A DNA stretch of 64,000 bases from Halonotius roseus. Lineage in GTDB: Archaea; Halobacteriota; Halobacteria; Halobacteriales; Haloferacaceae. Shown here one piece after another: positions 53,855 through 62,957 of this stretch. The notes under the pieces were generated by a model. It made no database searches. It was not told the DNA's origin and saw nothing but the letters and a program-made list of their open reading frames with translations. The position numbers and the translations under genes are program-made. The stretch lies in assembly GCF_006861655.1 (NCBI RefSeq), contig NZ_SESI01000001.1, positions 198,328-262,327 on the forward strand. The letters run 5' to 3'. How positions within the stretch are numbered: position 1 is the first letter of the stretch; each line of letters starts with the position of its first letter.

Positions 53855-54967
53855 TTACCGCGTCTCCTCTCGGAGCACGATCGGCCGGAAGCCAACGATC
53901 AGGTAAAACAGCACAGCGACAGGGCTCAGCAGCATCCCGGTGATCGTTGTCATCGCAACAAACGGATGGATATCATGGAGAGCGACGATCACGCTGCTTG
54001 GAAGAACACCGATGTAGTGATGCTCTGACCGGGCCCGGATATACGGCCCCGTCTCCTCGGGAGCGGACAGTGTAAGCGTTGTTTCGGCGGTGCCACCGGG
54101 CGCAACCTGAAGCACACGATCAGCAAACTGCACGCCCTCAGTCCGGGGTTCTAACACGATGGTGCGAGGGATAAACGGGCCCGCCTCAACATTCGAGGTG
54201 CTTTCAGCTGTTCCGCCGGCTTTGATGACAGTTGGATCGTTGGGGCGCTCGAATTCAGCACTTGTGATCGTGATCTCGGTCGTCCCACTCGGCACCGCCA
54301 TAACCGACAGAATCGGTAACGATAACGCGAGCAGCAGCGCAAGCAGGATGAACCGGCTATCGACGACGGCCCACCGCCGCGTGGATCGGCGTAACACGCG
54401 CGTCGCGGAACCGGTAAACAGATCGTAGATGTACGCAGCCCCAACGATCAGCAAGCCGGCGATCCCAAGTGCAAGTCCGGTGTTAGCCCCTGAGGTTTCC
54501 GAAACACCGATCACCCCGGCGATCGCGGCGAGTATCCCGGATCCGGTTCTCGCTGCTGCTGCGACGCCGGGGATCGTCACGACATCGCCGTTGAACTGGA
54601 GGGCGACGAGTTCGATCTGAGCATCGGTAACGTATGGCTCGCCATCGTCCTGATCGGTGAAGCTGTTTGCATCACCCTGTGTCACATACCCTGCCTCGGT
54701 GACATCCACGATCCGGTGTGTGGTTAACCCACCGTCCTGGATGATCTGGGCACGGTAGGTGACAACATCGCCGACCGATGGCTCACCAGCAAGCGGAGCT
54801 GGGATCCCGATGAACCCCTCACCGGGATCGATCGTCCCCGCCATACTGCCGGTTTCAACAAAGGCGATCGGGGCCGGAAAGCCAAACACCTGCGACAAAA
54901 CGATGAAGATAATGAGTCCTGCAAGCAGGAGCGTGATCGCGTTACTGGCAATGGATCGGACTCTCAT
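53855..54967 (-). CDS. signal peptidase I (SipW/S26B-like) with extended C-terminus
   Basis: A 370-residue membrane protease. Helix 1 is at about 8-28; catalytic Ser41 is in VETGSM, His84 in LTTHRIVD, and a candidate Asp99 in TQGDAN, giving the Ser-His-Asp form of ER/archaeal signal peptidases. Further helices lie at about 145-185, 205-225 and near 335-360, with a beta domain (TEITITSAEFERP...) between, unlike minimal peptidases. It sits between two secreted paralogues, which are its likely substrates. Confidence 0.82.
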   Translation of the reverse strand: MRVRSIASNAITLLLAGLIIFIVLSQVFGFPAPIAFVETGSMAGTIDPGEGFIGIPAPLAGEPSVGDVVTYRAQIIQDGGLTTHRIVDVTEAGYVTQGDANSFTDQDDGEPYVTDAQIELVALQFNGDVVTIPGVAAAARTGSGILAAIAGVIGVSETSGANTGLALGIAGLLIVGAAYIYDLFTGSATRVLRRSTRRWAVVDSRFILLALLLALSLPILSVMAVPSGTTEITITSAEFERPNDPTVIKAGGTAESTSNVEAGPFIPRTIVLEPRTEGVQFADRVLQVAPGGTAETTLTLSAPEETGPYIRARSEHHYIGVLPSSVIVALHDIHPFVAMTTITGMLLSPVAVLFYLIVGFRPIVLREETR

Positions 54968-55217
54968 TGATAGTGGGCGTCTATCTGCACACAGAGACCG
55001 GAGAGCGCTTGCGGAGGGTACTCGGGATCATTGCAGTGGTCTATACCGATAAACAACGCTCAGCAATGTATATGTTGGTGTCCCTGTTTTCACATACACC
55101 CCAAATCCTGTCATTGTCAAAGATAGTCTAGTTCAAAAACGTTAGCTGAAACAAAAGTCCAAAATCTCTAACTAAATTAAATGTATTTGAAAACCATTAA
55201 GTAATTAGAATATAACC
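54968..55217. other. AT-rich divergent promoter region
   Basis: This region separates the signal peptidase and the second secreted protein. It is AT-rich from about 55050, with TATA-like AATTAAATG (55174-55182) and AGAATATAA (55207-55215); the latter is 21-29 bases before the ATG at 55236. No gene is evident. Confidence 0.5.
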
Positions 55218-55235
55218 ATGTTTGGTAGCGGTACA

Positions 55236-56015
55236 ATGAATCGACGAAACTTACTCCTCGGCCTCGGGACGGCCGCCACATTAAGCGGTGCAGCATCAGT
55301 AACAGGAGCCACGTTCGCGGACTCGGTGACACCGACGGAAGCTGACTTCCGTGTCATCGCAGAAGCGAACGTGGCCGTAAACGGCGTTGCAAATCCTACC
55401 GATGGTGGCGTTGACAACACCTCACAAGGATTCGTTGACACAGGCAATGCATCCAACGACGGCGGTGTGAACTTCACGGAGATCAACGCCGGCGATGTTG
55501 ACACACTACCTGTTGTCCACGCAGACGGTACAACAGATAATGACGACCTGACGGTCACGCTGGCATTTGAGACGGATGATGCCACAACCCTGTCGCCGGT
55601 GCTTGAAATCGACAACACTGGTGATACGTCCGTTGATGTCGGTGTCTACTTCACCGATGAAACCGGATCATCCGGCTTCGGAACGGACGTTACAGAGGAC
55701 GGAACCTCAGATACGACCGTCATCACCCCGACCGACGTTGTTGAGACGATCCAGATTGTTGATTCCGGCGGTACTCAAATCTCGCCGGACAACGTCGACA
55801 ACAGCACCCCTGACGAAACCACGCAGACGGTTCCGAACACCGTGACGGTTGACGCAGGAACGACGGAGGATCTCGGCATCCAAATCACGGACAACGCCGA
55901 CTTCGATACCTCTGTGACAAACGTTGCCAGCGGCGGATCCCCATTCAGCGGCGGCGTTGATGATATCGATCTCATCGACGCGATCAGCATCGGTAACGAT
56001 CCGAACACGACGTAA
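55236..56015 (+). CDS. SipW-dependent secreted protein (DUF1102/TasA-like), second paralogue
   Basis: A 259-residue secreted protein: MNRRNLLLGLGTAATLSG signal, then ATFADSVTPTEADFRVIAE at the mature N-terminus, LEIDNTGDTSVDVGVYFTDE core and PFSGGVDDIDLIDAISIG C-terminus. It matches the 53061 product segment by segment but with normal high-GC codon use. Sequons NTS, NAS, NFT and NST suggest glycosylation. Start 55236 is favoured by the TATA at 55207-55215; ATG at 55218 is the alternative. It is likely exported and cut by the adjacent peptidase. Confidence 0.75.
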   Translation: MNRRNLLLGLGTAATLSGAASVTGATFADSVTPTEADFRVIAEANVAVNGVANPTDGGVDNTSQGFVDTGNASNDGGVNFTEINAGDVDTLPVVHADGTTDNDDLTVTLAFETDDATTLSPVLEIDNTGDTSVDVGVYFTDETGSSGFGTDVTEDGTSDTTVITPTDVVETIQIVDSGGTQISPDNVDNSTPDETTQTVPNTVTVDAGTTEDLGIQITDNADFDTSVTNVASGGSPFSGGVDDIDLIDAISIGNDPNTT

Positions 56016-56146
56016 CTGATCGGATCTAATCCACATTTCTCTTTTATTCAGTTCGCTAGTTACAACGCTGGCAGATCAGCCGTTTCACAATCACAAGCCG
56101 AGCTCTCGCCGACCTACAAGAGATCCGCCGTCGCTTCCCGACCTAA

Positions 56147-56995
56147 TTACTCAATGTCGACACTACCATCAGGCTGAATCCGCACCGCCACATCAAAGAT
56201 CGATTTGATCGTCGCAACGTCGTCGTCGGGATGTCGGTTCGGATCAAGATGGCAGTAGCCCATCACACCGGATTCGTTGAGCTGTGAGCAGAGCGTATAG
56301 AGGAACGGCACGACACGCTCGGTGCCGAGATGCTCCACCATCGACGACAGCGTATGGAACCCCAACACGGTCGGATACCCGTTGTCGATCTGGTTGATCC
56401 CGTGGCTGATGACGACGCCAAGCTTGGCGAGATTCTGTGGGTTCGGGATCTCCTTGTGGGTATCAACCTTCCGACCAAGGGTGTTGGTATCGCGGGTCGT
56501 TCCGGTGTCGCTGCGTGGCTGGCCGACCTCGATCAGCGTCGACTCGCCGTCGACCCACTCGGCGAACCGCTGGGTCATCGGCAGCCGGTCGTTGGTCGAT
56601 CGCGTCGCGGTCACAAACACCACGTTTTGGGTTGCCGTCCCCTCGGCGGTACAGATCTGGCTGAAGATGTCGTTTGTCACGCCACCCGAGATCGGACTCA
56701 ACACGAGCACCTGCGTCGGCGATGTCGACTGCCCAAACGACGAGAGGGTGTCCAACACATCGCCGAACGACCGATCGGGATCGGGCGAGTCGGTCGGCGT
56801 CGGTGCCTCGGCTGCGGTGTCGGCGGTTTCGGACTCCGAGGCGTCGGAGTCGCTGTCGGCGTCAAAATCATCCCACAGCCGGTTGGCTGTCTGTGCCGGT
56901 GCCGCGTCAGCCGACACCGGCTGTTTGGCCGACAGCGACACCTGTTGGTTGTCGTCGGCCGCGGACTCGACAACGGAGGAGCTGTGGGTGTACAT
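56147..56995 (-). CDS. haloarchaeal RecA/KaiC-like protein (DUF7504-like)
   Basis: A 282-residue protein. The first 85 residues are disordered and acidic; the rest is an alpha/beta domain with strand-loop QVLVLSPISGGVTND in the P-loop position (no classical GKT), then VVFVTATRSTNDRL, VVISHGINQIDNGYPTVLGF and CHLDPNRHPDD. This is a haloarchaeal family related to HTR-like or KaiC-type proteins. It probably does not hydrolyse ATP. It is 61 bases downstream of the coiled-coil zinc protein gene. Confidence 0.6.
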   Translation of the reverse strand: MYTHSSSVVESAADDNQQVSLSAKQPVSADAAPAQTANRLWDDFDADSDSDASESETADTAAEAPTPTDSPDPDRSFGDVLDTLSSFGQSTSPTQVLVLSPISGGVTNDIFSQICTAEGTATQNVVFVTATRSTNDRLPMTQRFAEWVDGESTLIEVGQPRSDTGTTRDTNTLGRKVDTHKEIPNPQNLAKLGVVISHGINQIDNGYPTVLGFHTLSSMVEHLGTERVVPFLYTLCSQLNESGVMGYCHLDPNRHPDDDVATIKSIFDVAVRIQPDGSVDIE

Positions 56996-57056
56996 CGATT
57001 ACGCTGTGCGTTCGTCGCGTCGGCGGTCGCAGACCAGCAGGGCGGTGACAGCGCGA

Positions 57057-58319
57057 CTACGCATCGAACTGATCAAATCCGTTCTCGTCGGGACGCGGTT
57101 CCGCGTCGGTAGGGTTTGACTGGTCGGTGGGTGCGGCCGACGATGAGTGATTGTTCTGGTTCGATTCTCTGGATGCCGTCTGTGGCTGTTGGTCTGTGGT
57201 CTCCCAGGAGTGATCCGCCTGTGGTCGCCGCGCTGTCGCCGTTTGGAGTGTCGCGCTGTCAAACGGCCACCAGCTGCTGTCGGTCACACCGGTAAACTCC
57301 TGCTCGCAGCCCGGGCAGTGGGGAGCCGGCAGCAGGCGCAGATCGATCGTCTCCCCGCAGTTGCCACAGTCAGCCGTTGTGACACCGTTCTCGATCGCCT
57401 CGTTTTTCAGCTCCCGCAGCTGTTTGCGGTCGGCATGGGCGGCTTCCAGCGGTTCGAGCTGCTCGCGCTGGGATTCGATCGCCGAGCCGAGCCGGTATTC
57501 AAGATTGTCGGTCGTCGACAACAGATGTTGGAGCACATCTTCGACGTTGTCGAACTCGGTTTCGATCCAGCCTTCAAGCTCCTCGCGGGCCTCGGATTCC
57601 GCGGCGACCTGATCGGTGAGGTCGGCTTCAAGCTCCGAGAGCCGTTCTCTGATCTCGACCAGTTCATCGTCTAATTCGGCGAGTGCTCCCGGACTGTTTG
57701 GCCCACCTTCCGCGATCGCTGGGATCGAGTCCTCGACCTCGGCGGACTCCTCATCGGTGTCAGCCGTGGGGTCGGTGTCGGTCATGGGGTCGGTCGTTGG
57801 ATCGGAGTCACCACCGGTGTTGGAGTCGGCGGCTGTCGCTTCCTCCGGAGTTGGCAGCGACTCCTCGGCTGCCAGCTCGTTGATCACGGTTCGCAGCTTC
57901 CCCAGCTCCTGTTCGATCTCCGAGAGCTCTACCTCCTCGGGGGCCGACGCCGGCTCGGTCGGTGATACCGATTCGCTCTGGGGTTCATCAGCAGCTGTCG
58001 ACACGTCGGCCGGGTCGTCGTCAGCCGTCGGCTGCTCCCGTGTGTCGGACGGATACCGTTCTCGATCGGCCGCGGCCCCCCTCGTTGGCTCCGTGTAGGA
58101 GTCACGACGGGGTGCCGGCCGATCGCCGCTTTCCGGATCTGTCTCGCCGTTGAGCACCACGTCTGAGAGCTCTTCGAGCACCCAGTATGATGAAAGGATC
58201 TCATCGAGGAGCTCTCGCTCGGAGACATCTTTTTTCGCCGCGGTTTCGGCGACCCACGCGCCGAGGGCGTCGGTGTCGAGCGTGGGCGTTTCATCCCCCG
58301 AGTGTTGATCACGTGACAT
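57057..58319 (-). CDS. haloarchaeal coiled-coil zinc-ribbon protein
   Basis: A 420-residue protein. N-terminal helices (ETAAKKDVSERELLDEILSS), a long acidic low-complexity linker (70-210), a coiled coil at about 215-310, then a zinc ribbon CGNCGETID ... CPGCEQEF and a disordered Gln/Asn-rich tail. ATG 58319 is preferred to TTG two codons upstream. Both this and the following DUF7504-like gene appear to form one transcript. The role is unknown; the layout suggests a scaffold. Confidence 0.65.
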   Translation of the reverse strand: MSRDQHSGDETPTLDTDALGAWVAETAAKKDVSERELLDEILSSYWVLEELSDVVLNGETDPESGDRPAPRRDSYTEPTRGAAADRERYPSDTREQPTADDDPADVSTAADEPQSESVSPTEPASAPEEVELSEIEQELGKLRTVINELAAEESLPTPEEATAADSNTGGDSDPTTDPMTDTDPTADTDEESAEVEDSIPAIAEGGPNSPGALAELDDELVEIRERLSELEADLTDQVAAESEAREELEGWIETEFDNVEDVLQHLLSTTDNLEYRLGSAIESQREQLEPLEAAHADRKQLRELKNEAIENGVTTADCGNCGETIDLRLLPAPHCPGCEQEFTGVTDSSWWPFDSATLQTATARRPQADHSWETTDQQPQTASRESNQNNHSSSAAPTDQSNPTDAEPRPDENGFDQFDA

Positions 58320-58578
58320 AGACAAGACGATAGCTCTGAAAACAATTATCGTGATACTATGTTAAAAGTATACTGTATTTTTGTCGCGTTATCACCGGAT
58401 AATTCGGCACGATAGCGTTCGTGTTGGCTCTCTGTCAGACGCGTGTCAGCCGCCGCCGGAGCCACACAGGAGCCGGCACGCATCCACGACCGCTGGCACA
58501 GCCCAACATATCACACCCGACGAGGCGAGAGGGGGTGGTTCCAAAGGTCTTTGCCACTCGCTTGCCTATCATCGTGTA

Positions 58579-59241
58579 ATGGATGCTGCCGTGCGAGCGC
58601 GAACCGCGGCTCGTGAGACCGTTGAGGATATCGAGCCACCACGGCTCCGGGCCATCCTCCTCGATCGGCTCGCGGAGGCGTCGATGGCCCCCGGCGTGTT
58701 GGTCGTTGAGAGCGCGCTCGGACGGGAGCCATCGCTTGCGACGGAGGCTGTTATCAACCGAGGTGTTGGCGTCCAACTCATCTACGAGGGGCTTCGCCTG
58801 ACACGATCGCTGGCACACGAGGAACCGTGGACGACCGTCGCCGACAGCGAGATCGACGCCGATCTGGAGATCCTTGCGGCCGACATCCTCGTCTCTCGGG
58901 GATTTTATCTGCTGGCTCGAACCGAGGTCTCGGATGCGGCCGTTGAAACGGTTCGTTCCTTTGGCCGCGATCAGACCCACCGCCGGGAGCCGGGGGCCGA
59001 TACCGACACCCACGACCGGAATCTCGAAGCCGATATCTTCGTGTTGGCGGTTCGGGCCGGCGTCACCGCTGTCGGGGATGAGCCCTCGGAGTCGCTGATC
59101 AAATTCGCGGCCGAGGCCGCCCGAAGCTACGAGACGCTCCCGCCGGCGGCGACCGTCCTCACGGACTCGGTTCGCCAGCGACTGACCGAGGTTGGGGCGG
59201 GTGGCGATGATCCGGTCGCGTCGTCGGTCGGCGATCGCTGA
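58579..59241 (+). CDS. haloarchaeal all-helical protein (polyprenyl synthase-like, DUF7114-like)
   Basis: A 220-residue helical protein. RLRAILLDRLAEASMAPGVLVVESAL, VQLIYEGLRLTRSLAHEEPW and LEADIFVLAVRAGVTA resemble the helical scaffold of isoprenyl diphosphate synthases, but the DDxxD motifs are absent. ILAADILVSRGFYLLAR matches the family position of the helix after the first Asp motif. It may be an inactive partner of a prenyl synthase. It precedes tRNA-Thr. Confidence 0.65.
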   Translation: MDAAVRARTAARETVEDIEPPRLRAILLDRLAEASMAPGVLVVESALGREPSLATEAVINRGVGVQLIYEGLRLTRSLAHEEPWTTVADSEIDADLEILAADILVSRGFYLLARTEVSDAAVETVRSFGRDQTHRREPGADTDTHDRNLEADIFVLAVRAGVTAVGDEPSESLIKFAAEAARSYETLPPAATVLTDSVRQRLTEVGAGGDDPVASSVGDR

Positions 59242-59315
59242 CCGGCGAAAAACCACCGTGCGGGGCGGTCGAATCGAAACGCCTAAAGACAAACCCGGAC
59301 TACGTGCGAATGCGT

Positions 59316-59387
59316 GCCTGGGTAGCTTAGCGGTAAAGCGCGTCCTTGGTAAGGACGAGACCCCGGATTCAAATTCCGGCCTAGGCT
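59316..59387 (+). tRNA. tRNA-Thr (GGU)
   Basis: The acceptor halves GCCTGGG (59316-59322) and CCTAGGC (59380-59386) pair, with discriminator T at 59387. The anticodon stem CGTCC/GGACG encloses TTGGTAA, giving GGT. T arm CCGGATTCAAATTCCGG. It has 72 bases and no intron. Its 3' end is partly repeated at 61871, 2.5 kb downstream. Confidence 0.93.
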
Positions 59388-59401
59388 TAGGATATTTCCT
59401 T
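59382..59401 (+). repeat. left attachment-like repeat at the tRNA-Thr 3' end
   Basis: TAGGCTTAGGATATTTCCTT overlaps the last bases of tRNA-Thr and matches 61871-61890 at 19 of 20 positions. The similarity continues weakly for 16 more bases. Confidence 0.55.
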
Positions 59402-59933
59402 CAAATCCTACTACGATATTTCTCTCCCGTGATTTCCGCATCTAACTCGATTTATTGAGATACCCAACAGTGGAGATATACAACTACATCCCTCCTTAGA
59501 TATTCTATTTCGTTACCTCATTGGGTCGCATTCTAATGATTTGGCCCGAAGAGTAGATTGACAGTATAGTATTGAGTGTAGTGCGAGATAGATAGCGCAA
59601 ATCGTCCGCACCGTCCTCTGATTCACCAATAACGTGCTTCACATTGGCGTTCAGTGACCTATTGAAAAAAGGGCAGGATTGTATAGGTCAAATCCAAGTT
59701 AGTCAGCCTTGCTTGCGGTTGCCCAGCACGTAACTGAGGAGAACAATCAAGAGCGTCCCGATGAACGTCTTGATTATCATCACAGCCTCCGGAAAGCCTG
59801 AATGGAAATCATATGGCTGGGGCGCGACCACATCTCCCCGGAGATGTATTCCTCAAGTCGCTCTTGACCGGCACCTCACACAAAATCATTTTACCTTGGT
59901 AGGACTAATTATAATTTAGAGGAGTGCTCGTCT
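59388..59933. other. AT-rich, mostly non-coding left part of the island
   Basis: No firm gene is seen. A 25-residue ORF on the minus strand (59703-59780) encodes MIIKTFIGTLLIVLLSYVLG plus a short basic tail, which looks like one membrane helix, but this is too short to call confidently. Base composition is clearly AT-richer than the rest of the window. A promoter-like TATAATTTAG at 59909-59918 precedes the YwgA-like gene by about 16 bases. Confidence 0.5.
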
Positions 59934-60395
59934 ATGAGCAAAGAACTGGAGATCTCACGGGAGCAATTGATTCCGCTCGCGTTGCTCCATGCGTCGGGAC
60001 ACGAAATCAAGGGGAAGACGCGTCTCCAGAAGCTTGCGTTCCTTCTCGATAAAGAGATACTCGGAGAGCAATTCAAGGCCTACGATTTCAAAAAGTACGA
60101 TTACGGGCCATTCTCCAAGCTTCTTCTCAAGGACACCGAGAGGCTGCAAGAAAATGATGTAGTCGATATCAATCAAAAGGCCACGTTCTCAGGCAATGTT
60201 CGATACGATTACATACTTAACGATCAGTGGCTGGATGAGGTAGAAGAACTCGCTGATGATGATGATATCGGCGAAATCTTTGACGCGGCCGAGGAATTAG
60301 TGCGGAAACATGAGGACAAGTCTATTCGTGATCTAGTGGAATACATTTACGACAAATATCCCGAATACGAGAATAACAGCGTTTACCAATATTGA
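59934..60395 (+). CDS. YwgA/Panacea-like winged-helix protein
   Basis: A 153-residue protein: ALLHASGHEIKGKTRLQKLA, then FDKE-type helix, YDFKKYDYGPFSKLLLKDTERL and a C-terminal helix ending NNSVYQY. The RLQKLxFLL...YDYGPFS pattern is that of YwgA/Panacea (SocA-like) domains, which often act as antitoxins, adaptors or regulators in mobile regions. It lies in an AT-rich island next to tRNA-Thr and its 3' end overlaps the opposite-strand membrane gene by 74 bases. Confidence 0.7.
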   Translation: MSKELEISREQLIPLALLHASGHEIKGKTRLQKLAFLLDKEILGEQFKAYDFKKYDYGPFSKLLLKDTERLQENDVVDINQKATFSGNVRYDYILNDQWLDEVEELADDDDIGEIFDAAEELVRKHEDKSIRDLVEYIYDKYPEYENNSVYQY

Positions 60396-61371
60396 TTACA
60401 GGGATTTCCCCTTCTTCATCTCCTTCATCTTCCTCCTCTCCTTCATCTTCCTCCTCTCCTTCATCTTCCTCCTCTCCTTCATCTTCCTCCTCTCCTTCAT
60501 CTCTTTCAGTCTCTTTTTCATTGATTCTGTTCCCACCGAGGCGAATATTAGAACCGACATCTGAGTCATCGTCTTCAGATGAATACGGGCGGTTCTCTAA
60601 ATCCGAATCAGGCCCGAGCAGAGAATGTGACGCCCTTTCTTTCGCGTTTACGAGATTCTGAAGAAATACCATGTATTTGTCGTTTAGCCAGCCACGCTCT
60701 TTATCAAGATACTGATCGTGGACAATTATTCTCGAAATGTCTTGCTGACCGTGGTACGACATCTCACCTAGTTTCTCCACATCAGGTGTTTCTTCATCCA
60801 ATTTGCGAGGACCTTGTATAAGGAGATCCTTATTTTCAAGGCTGTTGCCTATCTGTTCGAATTCTCCTGTGATTTTATCACCGTTGCAAGTAACCACGGT
60901 AATCCGGTCGTCAGGGGACACCTTCTCTACCAGCTCGTCCCAAGGTTGCATTAGATATTTTCTCTGGCGATTATCCTGATCGATGAATACGTATTGAATC
61001 ATTCCGAATAACACTCCCAGTCCAGTGGCGAGCACGGTCTGAGAAATAATCAGATTCGTAGACTCGAGGATTGTCAGACGAGAAATCGTCTCGACCGATA
61101 ACGCCCCGGTAATTGCTACCTTCGAAACGATATCATATGAGGGAATCAGTTGAACAACATCTGGGAGTATTGTCTGTCGGAGTAGTGAGATTCCTGCCAG
61201 AGAAGCATACCCACCGATTGCCATTAGAACCAATTTGGTGAGTCGTGTCGTTCGATCTTGAGCCACATTTGCCCAGATATATGCCCGGAAGGCGACATAG
61301 CCCGGGATAAGCAAATACAAAAAGATGATGAGTTGACCTGCCAACCCGGGCGGTCTCACTTGGGCAATCAT
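60322..61371 (-). CDS. membrane protein with acidic repeats (DUF6338-like)
   Basis: A 349-residue protein. N-terminal membrane helices at about 12-30, 43-62 and 100-130 (LLIPGYVAFRAYIWAN resembles DUF6338), then a cytoplasmic domain with RITVVTCNGDKITGEFEQIG, an SH3/Sm-like pattern. Near the C-terminus are four perfect copies of GEEEDE (18-base units, 60421-60492). The last 30 residues are basic and Cys-rich (CYSRIRDICRKCIP). The codon usage is AT-rich. It is convergent with the YwgA-like gene. Function is unknown. Confidence 0.68.
   Translation of the reverse strand: MIAQVRPPGLAGQLIIFLYLLIPGYVAFRAYIWANVAQDRTTRLTKLVLMAIGGYASLAGISLLRQTILPDVVQLIPSYDIVSKVAITGALSVETISRLTILESTNLIISQTVLATGLGVLFGMIQYVFIDQDNRQRKYLMQPWDELVEKVSPDDRITVVTCNGDKITGEFEQIGNSLENKDLLIQGPRKLDEETPDVEKLGEMSYHGQQDISRIIVHDQYLDKERGWLNDKYMVFLQNLVNAKERASHSLLGPDSDLENRPYSSEDDDSDVGSNIRLGGNRINEKETERDEGEEEDEGEEEDEGEEEDEGEEEDEGDEEGEIPVINIGKRCYSRIRDICRKCIPLDHE
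60421..60492. repeat. 18-base tandem repeat, four perfect copies
   Basis: TCCTTCATCTTCCTCCTC repeats exactly at 60421, 60439, 60457 and 60475, with a partial fifth copy to 60502. On the minus strand it encodes the acidic GEEEDE units of the membrane protein. Such perfect repeats are prone to slip in copy number. Confidence 0.85.
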
Positions 61372-61964
61372 CTGTTAGTTTGGTATCAATAGGATGGTTA
61401 AATTGTATTGATTCTGGTACTGCTACTCAGCAGAAACGGGAGAGCATGAAATAGAATGAAGATCAGGAGAAATTCAAGATCAATTTTTCTATGAAGTTCT
61501 TGGTTCAATGCAAGTCTGCGATCTCTCACTTGCAGACTGGGGTGTCGCCACACCCGATGGCCTCTATGGCTATCCCCGCAATAAATCTATCAAGGCATCC
61601 GTGACGCTGGTTACGAATTGTGCTGGTTGATTAATGCTATCTCAGCTAGCCGTCTTGCGGGGACTAACACTTTCACATTCGCACAATCAGTATATTATTA
61701 CAAAGTTGGACAAGTGTATTCTAATTTTACCATTGTTTGAATAAAAATTTGCATTGTTCCGTGTTATGAATGGACGTAGGCAGGAGACAAAGAATAATCT
61801 GGTTCGGCCACTATACTCAATGTAAGATTCTATTAACAGACTCCTAGGTTCGACTGCTCAAGGTCCAAGTTAGGCTTCGGATATTTCCTTTACATCCGAC
61901 GACAACACTGTAACACTGACTAGACTGTCTGTTTGATCCGGAGAAGAAAAGATACTCACACAGG
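61372..61964. other. AT-rich non-coding right part of the island, with right attachment-like repeat
   Basis: No credible gene is present. AGTCTGC (61513-61519) and GCAGACT (61532-61538) form a small inverted repeat. The right boundary TAGGCTTCGGATATTTCCTT at 61871-61890 matches the tRNA-Thr 3' end copy at 59382-59401. The high-GC phnE gene follows at 61965. Confidence 0.55.
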
Positions 61965-62957
61965 TTAGAAGAGTGATTTCGACAGCCGCTCCGGCAATCC
62001 AACAATGCGATCATAGAGGCTCAACCCTTCATCGTCGTCGCCGCCGCGGAGATACGAGCGCGTTCGCTGGCTGATCATCTCAACAGAGAGTACCAACAAG
62101 ACGATAAACAGGATCGTCGCCATCATATTCGTAAACTTGAACGTTTGCTGCTCGATCGACAGCGTGACGCCGAGACCACCAGCCCCGATGATGCCGAGCC
62201 CCACCGCCGACCGGACGTTGTTTTCGAGGATAAACATCGACCACGCGATGAACGGCCGCACGATCTGAGTGATCATCCCGAAGGTGATCACCTGTGGTTT
62301 GTCGGCGCCGGTGCTGCTGATCCCCTCGATGGGGCCGTCGTCGATCTCTTCAAGTTCATCGGTGAGGAGCCGTCCCAACTCGCCGATGGTGTCGGTGCCG
62401 ATGGCCAGCGTCGCGGTCACCGGGGAAATACCGCCCAGCGGCACGTAGATCAGCGCCCAGACGAGCGACGGGATCGAGCGAATGATGCTCATAACCCCAC
62501 GGAAGAGGAAGTTGATCGGGAACGGCGTGACACGCTCGTTGCCGAGAATCCCGAACAGCAGGGCCAGCGGCGCGCCCAAGATCGTCCCCGCAAGCGCGAT
62601 CGCCAGCGTGATGCCGGCCTCCCCGACCAGTCCGGCTTCGACCCAAAACTGGTAGTATCGACCGACATCGACAGCAGGCAGAAAGCCGAAGTAGAGTTCG
62701 GGCGGGAAATACTGTGTGAGCGCGTCGGTGAACTCCGGCCAGTACTGAATCCACTCTTCCCGCCAGAAGCCGACCATCACGAGCGAGCCAACCAACAAGA
62801 TCCCGATGACGACGAGCAGGGCAAACTGCGAGAGCCGGCGCAGCAGCCGCGTGCGTTTGAGCGCGGTATGCCGCTGTCTGACAGCTGAGTCGGCGTCGTC
62901 ACCGCGGATAACACCTTTGAGAAATCGCCCGACAACCGAATCGGAATCAGCACTCAT
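61965..62957 (-). CDS. phnE: phosphonate/phosphate ABC transporter permease PhnE
   Basis: A 330-residue permease with an acidic N-terminus and six or so helices (from about residue 43). The EAA-type loop and the family segment VRSAVGLGIIGAGGLGVTL near 265 contact the ATPase. It overlaps phnC by four bases (ATGA). It belongs to the PhnE family importing phosphonate, phosphite or phosphate; no C-P lyase gene is in view. Confidence 0.88.
   Translation of the reverse strand: MSADSDSVVGRFLKGVIRGDDADSAVRQRHTALKRTRLLRRLSQFALLVVIGILLVGSLVMVGFWREEWIQYWPEFTDALTQYFPPELYFGFLPAVDVGRYYQFWVEAGLVGEAGITLAIALAGTILGAPLALLFGILGNERVTPFPINFLFRGVMSIIRSIPSLVWALIYVPLGGISPVTATLAIGTDTIGELGRLLTDELEEIDDGPIEGISSTGADKPQVITFGMITQIVRPFIAWSMFILENNVRSAVGLGIIGAGGLGVTLSIEQQTFKFTNMMATILFIVLLVLSVEMISQRTRSYLRGGDDDEGLSLYDRIVGLPERLSKSLF

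Noticed and set aside
60392..60661. A plus-strand Ser/Pro-rich ORF over the tandem repeat
   Set aside because: It translates the repeat in the wrong direction as SPSSSSSP units; the minus-strand frame has membrane helices and a domain.
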